Of a stretch of 64,000 nt of DNA, positions 54,770 through 63,832 are shown one piece after another. The first letter of the stretch is position 1. The number at the start of each line of letters is the position of its first letter. The translations under genes and the position numbers were made by a program. The notes under the pieces are model-generated. The model did no database searches. It worked only from the letters and a program-made list of their open reading frames with translations, and was not told where the DNA came from. Origin of the DNA: Alistipes sp. (GTDB taxonomy: Bacteria > Bacteroidota > Bacteroidia > Bacteroidales > Rikenellaceae); the NCBI GenBank assembly GCA_017536555.1, contig JAFXHE010000009.1:1-64000 (forward strand), in the 5' to 3' direction.

Positions 54770-55333
54770 ATGGAGCAGATTACGTTGTATAAGATAGCTT
54801 ATAAAGGGCTTAAGGGTGGAAGCTATGACTTTGATTTTCAGGTAGATGACGCATTGTTTGAGGCGTATGACCGTGTGGAGATCAAGGGTGGACGCTGTGA
54901 TGCCCACGTTGATATGAAGCGTAGCGACACAATGTTGGAGCTACACGTTAGCATCGGTGGCGAGGTAATTTGCGAGTGTGACCGCTGTTTGGAGGATTGT
55001 CCCGTGGCAGTTGACTATGAGGGAGACCTCGTGGTTAAGTTCTCCGACGAAATTGATGACTACGATGGTGACGTGATGTGGATATCTCCTTCAGAGGACT
55101 ATCTCGACCTCACGCAGTACATCTACGAGAGCATTGTGCTATCGTTGCCTTACCGTCGAGTACACGAGGAGGGTGGTTGCAACCCCGAGATGCTTGCCTC
55201 ATTTGGTCAGATTACCGAGGAGGAGTTTGAGCGTATGGAGCGCGAGGCGGAGGAGTCGGATCAGGTGGGTCTCGACGACACTAACCGCCAGATTCTCGAG
55301 GCGTTGAAGCAACAGATGGAGGGTAGAGATTAA
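54770..55333 (+). CDS. YceD/DUF177-family protein
   Basis: 187 residues. The family marker is a Cys pair, ICECDRCLEDCPVAVDYEG (around residues 66-84), followed by an acidic central part and a final helical segment. In many bacteria this gene lies directly ahead of rpmF and plsX, as here; in E. coli and in plants homologues affect 23S rRNA accumulation. The start was set at ATG 54770, which gives MEQITLYKIAYKGLK; the TTG start seven codons upstream is less likely. Confidence 0.9.
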   Translation: MEQITLYKIAYKGLKGGSYDFDFQVDDALFEAYDRVEIKGGRCDAHVDMKRSDTMLELHVSIGGEVICECDRCLEDCPVAVDYEGDLVVKFSDEIDDYDGDVMWISPSEDYLDLTQYIYESIVLSLPYRRVHEEGGCNPEMLASFGQITEEEFERMEREAEESDQVGLDDTNRQILEALKQQMEGRD

Positions 55334-55428
55334 CCCACAAAGTAGCTATTTGAGGTCTACGAGGCGGCTTATCCGTCAAGTTGTCGAGTGGGCAAAAGAA
55401 ACATAAAACTTAAAAATTATATTGTAAG

Positions 55429-55611
55429 ATGGCACATCCTAAACACAAAGTCTCGTCTACACGCCGAGACAAGAGAAGAACTCACTACAAGGCTGTAGTT
55501 CCTACTGTAGTAACTTGCTCGAACTGTGGTTCAGCAGTACTCTACCACCGCGTTTGCCCCGAGTGCGGCTTCTATCGCGGTAAGCTCGCAATCGAGAAGA
55601 AGGCAGAGTAG
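55429..55611 (+). CDS. rpmF: 50S ribosomal protein L32
   Basis: 60 residues. The L32 N-terminus MAHPKHKVSSTRRDKRRTHY is clear, and a zinc site of four Cys is kept (CSNCG and CPECG), so this is the zinc-binding (C+) form. Between the YceD-like gene and plsX in the conserved order. Confidence 0.97.
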   Translation: MAHPKHKVSSTRRDKRRTHYKAVVPTVVTCSNCGSAVLYHRVCPECGFYRGKLAIEKKAE

Positions 55612-55626
55612 TCTTCATTTAATGTT

Positions 55627-55662
55627 AAAGAGCACAACCGCATAAGTGGTAGTGCTCTTTTA
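55627..55662 (+). terminator. Terminator or attenuator between rpmF and plsX
   Basis: AAAGAGCAC (55627-55635) pairs with GTGCTCTTT (55652-55660) with an inner ACC/GGT; a short T-rich stretch follows. It lies 28 bp before plsX, so it may reduce rather than stop transcription into plsX. Confidence 0.75.
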
Positions 55663-55689
55663 TTATTGTTACATCTAAAACCAACACTT

Positions 55690-56718
55690 ATGATAAAGAT
55701 CGGTATAGATGCAATGGGTGGCGATTTTGCACCTGAAGTAGCTATCGAGGGTGCTATAATGTCGCTTAAGAAGATTGCACCTGATAGCCGTATTGTCCTC
55801 TTTGGCGACGAGAAGCGCATACGCGAGCTCCTCGAAAAGCACGGTTGCTCGGCTGATAACTTCGATATTGTTGCGACAACACAGGTTATAGAGATGGGCG
55901 ATCACCCCGCCAAGGCATTTGTGGCAAAGAGCGATTCGAGTATTACCGTGGGCTTCAAACACCTCTTGGAGGGTAAGGTAGACGGCTTTGCCAGTGCTGG
56001 CTCTACGGGAGCTATGATGGTAGGCTCGGTACAGGTTATCAAGCCTATCGAGGGAGTTATACGCCCTGTGCTTGCTACGCTCATCCCTACAATCTCTACG
56101 GAGAAGGGTGTGCAGCGTGCTGTACTTATGGATGTAGGTTTGAATGTTGATGCCAAGCCCGAGGTGTTAGCGCAGTATGGTCTACTTGGCTCGATATATG
56201 CCAAGTCGGTATTGGGTCTCGATAATCCACGTGTGGCACTCCTCAACATTGGCGAGGAGGAGGGTAAGGGCAATGCGCAGTCGAAGGCTACCTATGACCT
56301 TATGAAGGGCGATGGTCGCTACAACTTCGTGGGCAATGTCGAGGCATCGTATATCTTTACCGACAGAGTGTCAGATGTTGTCGTTGCCGATGCCTTTGTG
56401 GGCAATAGTCTGCTGAAGATGGGTGAGTCACTATATCGTATTAACAACCGTCTTGGCGGTAAGATTCCGAGCCTTCGTAAGATGTTGCGTCCTCTGCTTG
56501 GTCGCATCGTGCCAAAGCTCTATTGGCAGCAGGATTTCTGGGATGCTATGAATGCCGAGAGCGTAGGTGGTGTGCAGGTTATGGGTGTAAATGCCCCTGT
56601 GATGATTGGTCACGGCAGCTCATCGGCGCGCGCTATATGCTCGATGATACTCTCTATGGAGCGAGATATCAAGGGTAACTTCCCCGAGCATCTGCGTCAG
56701 GCGTTGAAGGAGGCGTAG
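55690..56718 (+). CDS. plsX: Phosphate acyltransferase PlsX
   Basis: PlsX makes acyl-phosphate from acyl-ACP for phospholipid synthesis. 342 residues, normal. The N-terminus IKIGIDAMGGDFAPEVAIEG is the family signature, followed by SAGSTGAMMVGS and DVGLNVDAKPE. The start was set at ATG 55690; an earlier in-frame non-ATG start overlaps the upstream hairpin. fabH, which often follows plsX, is not present: a terminator ends the unit. Confidence 0.97.
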   Translation: MIKIGIDAMGGDFAPEVAIEGAIMSLKKIAPDSRIVLFGDEKRIRELLEKHGCSADNFDIVATTQVIEMGDHPAKAFVAKSDSSITVGFKHLLEGKVDGFASAGSTGAMMVGSVQVIKPIEGVIRPVLATLIPTISTEKGVQRAVLMDVGLNVDAKPEVLAQYGLLGSIYAKSVLGLDNPRVALLNIGEEEGKGNAQSKATYDLMKGDGRYNFVGNVEASYIFTDRVSDVVVADAFVGNSLLKMGESLYRINNRLGGKIPSLRKMLRPLLGRIVPKLYWQQDFWDAMNAESVGGVQVMGVNAPVMIGHGSSSARAICSMILSMERDIKGNFPEHLRQALKEA

Positions 56719-56732
56719 ATATTGAAGATACG

Positions 56733-56767
56733 AAGAAGAGGTCGGCTTGCTAGTCGACCTCTTCTTT
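56733..56767. terminator. Bidirectional terminator after plsX
   Basis: A perfect 12-bp stem AAGAAGAGGTCG (56733-56744) with CGACCTCTTCTT (56755-56766) between convergent genes. Confidence 0.9.
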
Positions 56768-56781
56768 GTTATACCTATATC

Positions 56782-58635
56782 TTATAGCGCGCGGATATAC
56801 TCGGCGTAGGTCTGCCAAGCCTCATCGCTCTTATATCTCTCGACACTATTGGCGGGAACATAGACGCCAAGCGACTCGCTACAACCATCGAAGATGTTGA
56901 GCTCTGGGAGCTGTGGTGGCTCGATAGAGTATAGCTCCAAGCGCATAAGCGATGGACAATACGCAAAGGTGTTTCCTTGAATCTGCTTAAGGTGTTCGCT
57001 ACGCACCGACACCTGCTCCAATGAGTAGCAATAGGCGAATGCCGACTGGTTGATATGTGTAACAGTGGCGGGCAGATCAATCTCCGTAAGGCTTGTGCAT
57101 CCTGCAAACGCATAGTCGCCCACCACCTTCAACTTCGATGGAAGCACCACACTCTCCAAACTCTCGCAGCCTTGAAAGATACCACTATTAAGCTCTGTTA
57201 TGCTATTGGGAATGTTTATATCTTTGAGCATTGTGCAGCCGAAAAAGGCATTAGCACCAAGTACGGTGAGCGACTCGGGCAGTGAGGCTCGTTGCAGTTT
57301 AGGACAGTCGCCGAAGCAGTTGTCGCCAATTGTGGTCACACCCTCGGGGATGTCAATCTCGGTGAACGTGTGGCAGCTCATAAAGGCATACGCGCCTAAC
57401 GACTTTAACCCATCGAAAAGCGTAATATCGAGTAGAGCAGTACAGCCACAGAAGGCGTAGCACTCGACAACCTCCAACTTTGAGGGGATGTTTAGCTCTC
57501 GGAGGGCTGTACACCCGTAGAATGTGCTATCTTGGATTGTGGGGATATTATCCGATAGGCATACACTCTCTAAAGCCTCACATTCGTCAAAACACAGTGC
57601 GCCGAGCGAGGTTACGCTATCTGGCATCGTAACACTCTTGAGGCTGATGCACTTACGAAAAACACCTCTTCCAATCGTAGTTACGCCCTCGGGGAAAGTT
57701 ATCTCCATAAGCGACTTGCAATCCTGAAAGGCAACATCGCCAACCGTGCGTAACGACTCTGGGAGCACGATATCCTCAAGACGGTAGCACTCGTTGAATG
57801 CCGCCAGTCCAATATTCTCCACGTCATTGGGCAGAATAATAGATTTTAGCGTGTTGTTGTACGAGATGTAGAAAGCCTGCTCGCCAATTGTTGTGAGGGG
57901 TGCGTTAAATTCAATAATTGCACCATCATCAAAATATATGTTGTTGGTAATCTGTGTGTTGAATGCGTCAGCTTTAGGCTCAAATATCTTGCCATCTGTC
58001 GTCGTGTAACGTATGATGTTAGAGCTGCTTGGTTGGCGCACGGTGAAGCATATCGCCATATTGTGGTTGTCTATTGCGCGCACCGTAACTATCGCCTCGC
58101 GGCTATATCCCGTGTTGTTAGTCGCTACGTCAAGTGTTACATTGTGCTTGCCTAAAGCGCGTGACGGCAGTGAGAGCCACTCTTGTGCGCTGTCGGGTAT
58201 AACCACCTCGCAGTCGATGTTTGTATTATAGTTAAGGGTTAACTTGCCGCCCTCGGGCATTATCCAATGAGTGCCACTATCGGATGTTTGCAGTGCTGGG
58301 ACACCCTTTTGTGATACGTATAGCTCGAGTGTTGTGCTGCCTGCGCTAAAGCGATATGTTACGCCTCGGTCATAGTCAGATGCCTCTGCGTGAAAGCGGA
58401 CAATTTCGCCCTCAAGCGAGCCGCTACCGCTCTTTATGGATGGTGTACACCACGTTGTGTAGCCAGTAAGCACCCACGGCTGGTTGCTTATCACGCGCAC
58501 TTCAACGTCTCCACCCTGTGCAGGTATCTCTAATGAATCCTGGTCGAGAGCAAATTGAAGAGTCTTGCTTTCGTTGTTGCACCCCGCAAACATCATTGCA
58601 AGTAGTACTGTGAAGAGAGTCAATATAGGTCGCAT
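56782..58635 (-). CDS. Lipoprotein with BACON-like and BspA-type leucine-rich repeats
   Basis: 617 residues. A lipoprotein signal ends at Cys19 (MMFAGC). Two BACON-like domains occupy about 30-115 (ALDQDSLEIPAQGGDVEVRV) and about 118-205 (IMPEGGKLTLNYNTNIDCEV). Residues about 230-600 hold some 14 BspA-type leucine-rich units (IPEGVTTIGDNCFGDCPKLQ and the like). Unlike the gene at 8192, the units here have diverged at DNA level. It ends VERYKSDEAWQTYAEYIRAL, the usual BspA tail. Probably a surface adhesin or binding protein. A promoter candidate is TAACTTTG (58665-58658) with TTG 22 nt upstream. Confidence 0.9.
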   Translation of the reverse strand: MRPILTLFTVLLAMMFAGCNNESKTLQFALDQDSLEIPAQGGDVEVRVISNQPWVLTGYTTWCTPSIKSGSGSLEGEIVRFHAEASDYDRGVTYRFSAGSTTLELYVSQKGVPALQTSDSGTHWIMPEGGKLTLNYNTNIDCEVVIPDSAQEWLSLPSRALGKHNVTLDVATNNTGYSREAIVTVRAIDNHNMAICFTVRQPSSSNIIRYTTTDGKIFEPKADAFNTQITNNIYFDDGAIIEFNAPLTTIGEQAFYISYNNTLKSIILPNDVENIGLAAFNECYRLEDIVLPESLRTVGDVAFQDCKSLMEITFPEGVTTIGRGVFRKCISLKSVTMPDSVTSLGALCFDECEALESVCLSDNIPTIQDSTFYGCTALRELNIPSKLEVVECYAFCGCTALLDITLFDGLKSLGAYAFMSCHTFTEIDIPEGVTTIGDNCFGDCPKLQRASLPESLTVLGANAFFGCTMLKDINIPNSITELNSGIFQGCESLESVVLPSKLKVVGDYAFAGCTSLTEIDLPATVTHINQSAFAYCYSLEQVSVRSEHLKQIQGNTFAYCPSLMRLELYSIEPPQLPELNIFDGCSESLGVYVPANSVERYKSDEAWQTYAEYIRAL

Positions 58636-58657
58636 AGGTTGATGAGATTAGTTACCA

Positions 58658-58690
58658 CAAAGTTAAGACAATTTATCTAATTTCTCACAA
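58658..58690 (-). promoter_or_regulatory. Probable promoter of the BACON/LRR lipoprotein gene
   Basis: TTG (58690-58688), 22 nt, TAACTTTG (58665-58658) on the minus strand. Confidence 0.55.
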
Positions 58691-58771
58691 TACTTACGAC
58701 ATAATCTGTGTCTATCATTGACGGCGATGCAAAAGCTGCTATGTTATGCTCTGGTACGCTGCGACGCGATA

Positions 58772-58809
58772 TAAAAAAAGGATGGACGATACTGTTGTAC
58801 CGCCCATCC
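58772..58809 (-). terminator. Terminator of gdhA
   Basis: A 13-bp stem with two G-U pairs (58780-58792 with 58797-58809), then seven T on the minus strand. Confidence 0.92.
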
Positions 58810-58849
58810 GAACTTTTAGCAGCAGATGCTGCCATATAGTTGCAAAGTA

Positions 58850-60193
58850 TTAGATGATACCCTGCTCAAGCATAGCCTGTGCAACCTTCATGAAACCTGC
58901 AACGTTTGCACCCTTAACATAGTTAATAGTGCCGTCGGGCTGCTGACCGAACTTAACACAAGCCTCGTGGATAGACTCCATGATGAAGTGAAGCTTCTCG
59001 TCAACCTCCTTACCAGACCATGAAAGGTGCATACAGTTCTGAGTCATCTCAAGACCAGAAGTAGCTACACCACCTGCGTTAACTGCCTTACCAGGAGCGA
59101 AGAGGATACCTGCTGACTGGAATGCGTGGATAGCCTCGGGAGTACAACCCATGTTAGAAACCTCAGCGCAGCACCATGTACCGTTAGCCAAAAGCTCCTT
59201 TGCATCAGCCTCGTTCAACTCGTTCTGGAATGCGCATGGAAGAGCGATGTCACACTTAACTGACCAAGCCTTCTTGCCTGCAGTGAACTTACAAGCCTCG
59301 GGGAACTTGGTAGCCATATCCTCAACCTTGTTGCGGTTAGAAGAACGCATATCAAGCATATAGTCGATCATCTCCTTTGTGATACCACCAGGGATCTCGC
59401 AAACGCCGTCGGGACCAGAGATAGCAACAACCTTTGCACCAAGCTCGGTAGCCTTTGTTGCTGCACCCCAAGCTACGTTACCGAAACCAGAGATAGCAAC
59501 GGTCTTATCCTTAAGGTTCTTGCCAGCCTTTGCCAACATATGCTCTGTGAAGTACAAAGCACCGAAACCAGTAGCCTCGGGACGGAGGATTGAACCACCC
59601 CAAGTCATACCCTTACCTGTCAAAACGCCAGTGTGGTACTTGCGAGCAAGCTTCTGATACATACCATTGAGGAAGCCGATCTCACGACCACCAACACCTA
59701 CGTCACCTGCGGGAACGTCAGTGTCAACACCGATGTTGTTCCACAACTCCTGCATAAATGCCTGGCAGAAACGCATAATCTCGCCGTCTGACTTACCTAC
59801 GGGGTTGAAGTCAGCACCACCCTTGGCGCCACCCATAGGAAGAGTAGTCAAAGCGTTCTTGAAAGTCTGCTCGAAACCGAGGAACTTCAACATTGAGGGG
59901 TTAACAGCAGGGTGGAAACGCAAACCGCCCTTGTAAGGACCGATAGCAGAGTTGAACTGTACACGGTAACCGAGGTTAGTCTGAACCTCACCATTGTCAT
60001 CAACCCATGTTACACGGAATGTGAAGATACGATCGGGCTCAACGATACGCTCAACGATCTTTGCCTTCTCGAACTCGGGGTGCTGGTTGTATACCTCCTC
60101 GATAGACTCCAATACCTCCTGAACCGCCTGCAAGTATTCGCTCTCACCGGGGTGCTTGGCCTCCAACTGGGCCATCAAAACTTTTACATCCAT
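58850..60193 (-). CDS. gdhA: Glutamate dehydrogenase, NADP-type
   Basis: Interconverts glutamate with 2-oxoglutarate and ammonia. 447 residues, matching the hexameric small-subunit type I family. Motifs: GYRVQFNSAIGPYKGGLRFH, the catalytic Lys region LPMGGAKGGADFNP, and the Rossmann part AISGFGNVAWGAATKATELG. NADP preference is inferred from type and length. Own terminator and a -7 box (TATCTTTG, 60292-60285) suggest a single-gene unit. Confidence 0.97.
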   Translation of the reverse strand: MDVKVLMAQLEAKHPGESEYLQAVQEVLESIEEVYNQHPEFEKAKIVERIVEPDRIFTFRVTWVDDNGEVQTNLGYRVQFNSAIGPYKGGLRFHPAVNPSMLKFLGFEQTFKNALTTLPMGGAKGGADFNPVGKSDGEIMRFCQAFMQELWNNIGVDTDVPAGDVGVGGREIGFLNGMYQKLARKYHTGVLTGKGMTWGGSILRPEATGFGALYFTEHMLAKAGKNLKDKTVAISGFGNVAWGAATKATELGAKVVAISGPDGVCEIPGGITKEMIDYMLDMRSSNRNKVEDMATKFPEACKFTAGKKAWSVKCDIALPCAFQNELNEADAKELLANGTWCCAEVSNMGCTPEAIHAFQSAGILFAPGKAVNAGGVATSGLEMTQNCMHLSWSGKEVDEKLHFIMESIHEACVKFGQQPDGTINYVKGANVAGFMKVAQAMLEQGII

Positions 60194-60284
60194 AGTTTTA
60201 GTTAAGTTAAAAGGTTATAAATTAATGTGATTATTCTGTGTAATAAATTATTCACGTTGGGGATTACCTCTCCGTTTAGCAATA

Positions 60285-60292
60285 CAAAGATA
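60285..60292 (-). promoter_or_regulatory. -7 element of gdhA
   Basis: TATCTTTG on the minus strand, about 92 nt ahead of the start codon; no convincing -33 element. Confidence 0.45.
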
Positions 60293-60370
60293 ACAAATAT
60301 TTCGGAGTTTATACCCTTATTTGCACTTTTTTTTCAATTCTTTGAGTCTTTATCATAAAATACCCCCTTA

Positions 60371-60436
60371 AAAGTGTGGTCGGCACGCGAAAATACGTAC
60401 CGACCAACAGGTAGACACCCTACTATAATGGGGTGT
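60371..60436 (-). terminator. Two hairpins after gcvT
   Basis: TGGTCGG (60377-60383) pairs with CCGACCA (60400-60406), extended by ACG/CGT; next to it ACACCC pairs with GGGTGT (about 60415-60436). T-tracts are weak (CTTTTAAG), so strength is uncertain. Confidence 0.55.
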
Positions 60437-60444
60437 TATACTCC

Positions 60445-61539
60445 TTATACAAAGGGAAGGCGTACCACCTCTGCCTTGAGCAGACGACCGCGCACCTCAA
60501 CGGCGATCTGTGTGCCAGCCTTGGCAAATGCGGGCTTAACATAACCCATACCGATACCCACCTTCAAGCAAGGCGACATAGTACCAGATGTAACGTGACC
60601 GATGTGGTTGCCCTCGGGGTCGGTGAGAGGATACTCGTGACGAGGTACACCACGGTCAATAAGCTTGAAGCCTACGAGCTTGCGCTCAACGCCCTCCTTC
60701 TTCTGACGCTCCATAAGCTCACGGTCGATAAAGGGCTTGTTGTCCACAAACTTTGTGAGCCAGTTAAGACCTGCCTCGATGGGTGATGTGGTGTCGTCGA
60801 TGTCGTTGCCATAGAGGCAGAAGCCCTTCTCAAGACGCAATGTGTCGCGTGCGCCGAGACCGATGTTCTTAAGACCGAACTCCTCGCCTACCTTCCACAT
60901 AGCCTCCCAGATAGTGTCGGCATCCTCGTTGTACATATATATCTCGCAGCCACCAGAGCCAGTGTATCCTGTTGTTGAGAGGATAACCTCGCAGCCTGCA
61001 ACCTTGCAGATCTTGAATGTGTAGTACTCCATATCCTCCACCTGCTCCTCTGTCATCTTCTGTACGAGCTTCATTGCCAAGGGGCCCTGAATAGCGAGCT
61101 GTGCAGTCTTGTCAGAGCCGTTCTCAAGCTCCTCGCCTGCCTTCATACCATACTCCTCACCCTGCTTGCAGATGTGAGCCCAGTCCTTCTCGATGTTAGC
61201 GGCGTTGACACACAGCATATACTTATTTTCGTTCAGACGATATACCAAGATGTCGTCAACGATACCACCCTTACCATTGGGCATTGTTGTATACTGCACC
61301 TTGCCGTCGTAGAGGTCGCATACGTTGTTTGTAGTGATGCGCTGCAAGAACTCTGTGGCACGTGGGCCCTTAATCCATATCTCACCCATGTGGCTAACGT
61401 CAAATACACCGCACTTCTCGCGTACGTTGATGTGCTCGTCGTTGATACCCGAGAACTCGATAGGCATGTTGTAACCTGCAAACTCTGCCATCTTGGCACC
61501 GTTAGCAAGGTGATACTTTGTGAAAGCTGTTGTTTTCAT
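60445..61539 (-). CDS. gcvT: Glycine cleavage system T protein (aminomethyltransferase)
   Basis: Releases ammonia from the lipoyl-bound aminomethyl group and forms methylene-tetrahydrofolate. 364 residues, normal. Landmarks: [36 protein letters not shown], the folate-site region [14 protein letters not shown], and [17 protein letters not shown] near the C-terminus. It lies 38 bp after the GNAT-like gene and is probably cotranscribed with it. No glycine riboswitch is visible ahead of either gene. Confidence 0.97.
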   Translation of the reverse strand: MKTTAFTKYHLANGAKMAEFAGYNMPIEFSGINDEHINVREKCGVFDVSHMGEIWIKGPRATEFLQRITTNNVCDLYDGKVQYTTMPNGKGGIVDDILVYRLNENKYMLCVNAANIEKDWAHICKQGEEYGMKAGEELENGSDKTAQLAIQGPLAMKLVQKMTEEQVEDMEYYTFKICKVAGCEVILSTTGYTGSGGCEIYMYNEDADTIWEAMWKVGEEFGLKNIGLGARDTLRLEKGFCLYGNDIDDTTSPIEAGLNWLTKFVDNKPFIDRELMERQKKEGVERKLVGFKLIDRGVPRHEYPLTDPEGNHIGHVTSGTMSPCLKVGIGMGYVKPAFAKAGTQIAVEVRGRLLKAEVVRLPFV

Positions 61540-61577
61540 TTAGTTTTTCGGTTTTAGTTGTTATTGTAATTCTGTTA

Positions 61578-62831
61578 TTATTCGCTCTTTGCGCTCTCTG
61601 CTGCTGGAGTCTCGCTCTTGGGGCGTGGCTTGAAGCCCACCTTTGGGCAGCGCGTAAACTCCTTCGTGCGGTCAAACAGATAGCGATATGTGGTGTGTAC
61701 CTTATGTTTGCGTGCGCATATATAACGCTCCACCATACGGTTCATCACGGGGTTGAAGTCACCAATCCACGCAAACTCTACGCTGCGATATTCGTTGCGA
61801 TCTGTGCGCACGTAGTTGTCGAGCATAGCCTTCATAAAGCCAGACTCCACGCCCTTGCCCTGAAACTCGGGTGTTATGCCGAAGATGATGGCAAATATGC
61901 GGTCACACTTTTTTCTTACCTTCAAGTCCCACATCATTCGCAGCTTGTTGATGATGCCAAACTTACCGTTATACTTGCCGATAAGGCGGTTAAGGTCGGG
62001 CACCATTATAAAGAAACCTATAGGCTCGTCGTTGAAGTATGCGAAGTATATCAAGTTTCTGTCAACAATGGGGCGCATTGTGTCTGCCATTGCGCGAGCC
62101 TCCTCCACGGTCATAGGCTGCACGCCTGTAAATAGTGACCACGCCTTGTTGTATATCACGCGGAACTTCTCCACAGCGTCATACAGATCCTCGTCGCCAA
62201 TGGGCGAGAAGCGATAGCCAGGTGTTGACATTAGACGCTTCACGCGGTCAAAGACCACCTCGTTTACATCGTCGTCATATACATTCCAGACGTATGTGTT
62301 CTGATTAAAGTAGTTCTGGAAGCCGTAGTTCTCGAATAGCTCCTTGTAGTAGGGTAGGTTGTATGGGTTTTCGAAGAGTGGTTGATACTCGTAGCCCTCC
62401 ACCAATAGACCCCACCAGGCGTCGCGTGAGCCGAAGTTCACAGGCCCGTCCATCGCCTCCATACCGCGTGCCGCAAGCCATTCGCGCGACGCGTCAAAGA
62501 GCAAGTTGGCAAGCTCCTGATCGTTTATCGCCTCAAAGAAGCCGCATCCGCCTGTGGGCTGCTCATAGCTGTAGGCGTGTGTCTTGTCGTAGAAGGCGGC
62601 GATACGTCCTACGCACTCGCCCTCGCTGTTGTGTGCCACCCAGCGTATAGCCTCACCATCCTGAAATAGCTTGTTCTTTGCGGGGTCAAATACCGCCTTT
62701 ATAGAGCTGTCAAAGGGGCATACCCAGTACTCGTTGCCCTTATAAATCTTCTTTGGGAGGTCGATAAACTCTCGCTCAAGACGCTTGTCGCCCTGCTTTA
62801 CCTCCAAAAGAGTGTACTTTGCATTAGCCAT
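61578..62831 (-). CDS. GNAT-like N-acetyltransferase family protein
   Basis: 417 residues. The fold resembles Bacteroidetes proteins annotated as GNAT acetyltransferases. Recognisable parts are EYWVCPFDSSIKAVFDPAKN, GRIAAFYDKTHAY, MDGPVNFGSRDAWWGLLVEG and FGITPEFQGKGVESGFMKAM, the last resembling the acetyl-CoA loop (Q-GKG). Two GNAT-like halves seem likely. Substrate unknown. It is upstream of gcvT and has a consensus promoter, but no metabolic link is evident. Confidence 0.82.
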   Translation of the reverse strand: MANAKYTLLEVKQGDKRLEREFIDLPKKIYKGNEYWVCPFDSSIKAVFDPAKNKLFQDGEAIRWVAHNSEGECVGRIAAFYDKTHAYSYEQPTGGCGFFEAINDQELANLLFDASREWLAARGMEAMDGPVNFGSRDAWWGLLVEGYEYQPLFENPYNLPYYKELFENYGFQNYFNQNTYVWNVYDDDVNEVVFDRVKRLMSTPGYRFSPIGDEDLYDAVEKFRVIYNKAWSLFTGVQPMTVEEARAMADTMRPIVDRNLIYFAYFNDEPIGFFIMVPDLNRLIGKYNGKFGIINKLRMMWDLKVRKKCDRIFAIIFGITPEFQGKGVESGFMKAMLDNYVRTDRNEYRSVEFAWIGDFNPVMNRMVERYICARKHKVHTTYRYLFDRTKEFTRCPKVGFKPRPKSETPAAESAKSE

Positions 62832-62881
62832 ATATCACGTTTTTTATCTGTCGTCTGTCGCTTGGATATAGTATATCCATA

Positions 62882-62910
62882 CAAAGATACAAAAAAAATT
62901 ATAAATGCAA
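62882..62910 (-). promoter_or_regulatory. Promoter of the GNAT-like gene and gcvT
   Basis: TTG (62910-62908), 18 nt, TATCTTTG (62889-62882) on the minus strand. Start near 62875, leader about 45 nt. Confidence 0.7.
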
Positions 62911-62977
62911 GTTCTTTGGTTGCAAATCTATGATTTATTGCCATAATGGAACAAAGAGATAGGTCGGGCTTGATGGC

Positions 62978-63143
62978 GAGTTTAGTGAGTTTAGTGAGTT
63001 TAAGGAGTTTAGTGAGTTTAGGGAGGTTAAGGAGGTTAGGGAGTTTAAGGATAGCCATATCAATCCTATCAAACCCTACCTTCACTAAATTCCCTAAATT
63101 CCCTAAATTCCCTACCTTCCATACCTTCACTACCTTCCCTATC
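62978..63143. repeat. Inverted pair of 9-bp minisatellite arrays
   Basis: Left array 62978-63049: eight units of GAGTTTAGT or close variants, in exact 9-bp register. Right array 63081-63143: seven units of TTCCCTAAA or TTCACTAAA and variants, the reverse complement of the left unit type (ACTAAA against TTTAGT). A 31-bp unique spacer lies between them. The arms can pair imperfectly into a long hairpin. Confidence 0.9.
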
Positions 63144-63183
63144 TCGCCCTATCTCTCGCCCTATCCGCCTGCTCTCGACACAC

Positions 63184-63216
63184 AAAAAAAACAACCCCAC
63201 TCGAAAGTAGGGTTGT
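63184..63216 (-). terminator. Terminator of the last lipoprotein gene
   Basis: ACAACCCCACT (63191-63201), loop CGAA, AGTAGGGTTGT (63206-63216, one mismatch), followed on the minus strand by a T run (63190-63184). Confidence 0.9.
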
Positions 63217-63244
63217 TGTTCGTTAATTATTCAAGTAGATTAGA

Positions 63245-63832
63245 TTACTTATTTTCCATCTCCTTCATTTTTATCCACTCCTCATATGAGGGGATGTCGC
63301 TGTTTAATAACTCTTCGCGTCTTTCGTCGCTGAAGTTCATAATCAATCTGTGATAATCATCTGCATAGTTACCTATAATATAGCCCTCAAGTATTATTGT
63401 ATCGTCCTTGAAATATAATACCTTTGCCTCAAATTTATTATCCTCAATAGTTGTTAAAGTGTTACTCTTTGCATCATATTCATATTGATATGTGCTGTAA
63501 TAAGGACTACCCTCATGATCAGCACAACCGGGACCGCGATAGATCGAGCCTGTTCCGTTCTCATAGAAGATGTAGCCTATAGTGGGACGCCCTCCTAATT
63601 TTAATGTTTTTTGCCACTTGTTGTCAATATATATGAATATTTTGCCACCGTGCACCATTGCGGTTGAATGCAATTTTGCAAGTAATTCATTATCATTAAA
63701 CTTTCCTTTCTGCTTTGCTATAAGATTTTCCATCTCAACTATTGCAGGGTCGACCGTCGGATCAAACTTATCATCCTCGCACGCCACCAAACCACAACAA
63801 GCTAAAACTAAAAATAGATAAATCTTTCTCAT
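63245..63832 (-). CDS. Hypothetical lipoprotein
   Basis: 195 residues. A lipoprotein signal ends at Cys18 (CCGLVAC). The remainder is predicted beta-rich with a helical start (DPAIVEMENLIAKQKGKF) and contains NGTGSIYRGPGC and EYDAKSNTLTTIEDNKFEAK, reminiscent of small lipocalin-like lipoproteins of Bacteroidales. No family is recognised with confidence. Its codons are clearly more AT-rich than those of its neighbours, which may indicate recent gain. The region to the window end (63833-64000) is AT-rich with no clear promoter. Confidence 0.75.
   Translation of the reverse strand: MRKIYLFLVLACCGLVACEDDKFDPTVDPAIVEMENLIAKQKGKFNDNELLAKLHSTAMVHGGKIFIYIDNKWQKTLKLGGRPTIGYIFYENGTGSIYRGPGCADHEGSPYYSTYQYEYDAKSNTLTTIEDNKFEAKVLYFKDDTIILEGYIIGNYADDYHRLIMNFSDERREELLNSDIPSYEEWIKMKEMENK

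Larger units (their letters stand above)
62911..63244. other. Non-coding region with inverted minisatellite
   Basis: This stretch holds the two 9-bp repeat arrays (62978-63143) and the lipoprotein terminator (63184-63216). Open frames across it are the low-complexity result of a repeat length divisible by three and are not accepted as genes. Confidence 0.7.

Noticed and set aside
60194..60444. Glycine riboswitch ahead of or near gcv genes
   Set aside because: I looked at the leaders of gcvH, gcvP and the GNAT-gcvT unit and saw no conserved tandem aptamer features; leaders are short and AT-rich.
62798..63353. Reading frames across the minisatellite on both strands (LNLxxLxKL-like peptides)
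   Set aside because: The 9-bp period keeps any frame open; the peptides are simple repeats and overlap real genes, promoters and a terminator.
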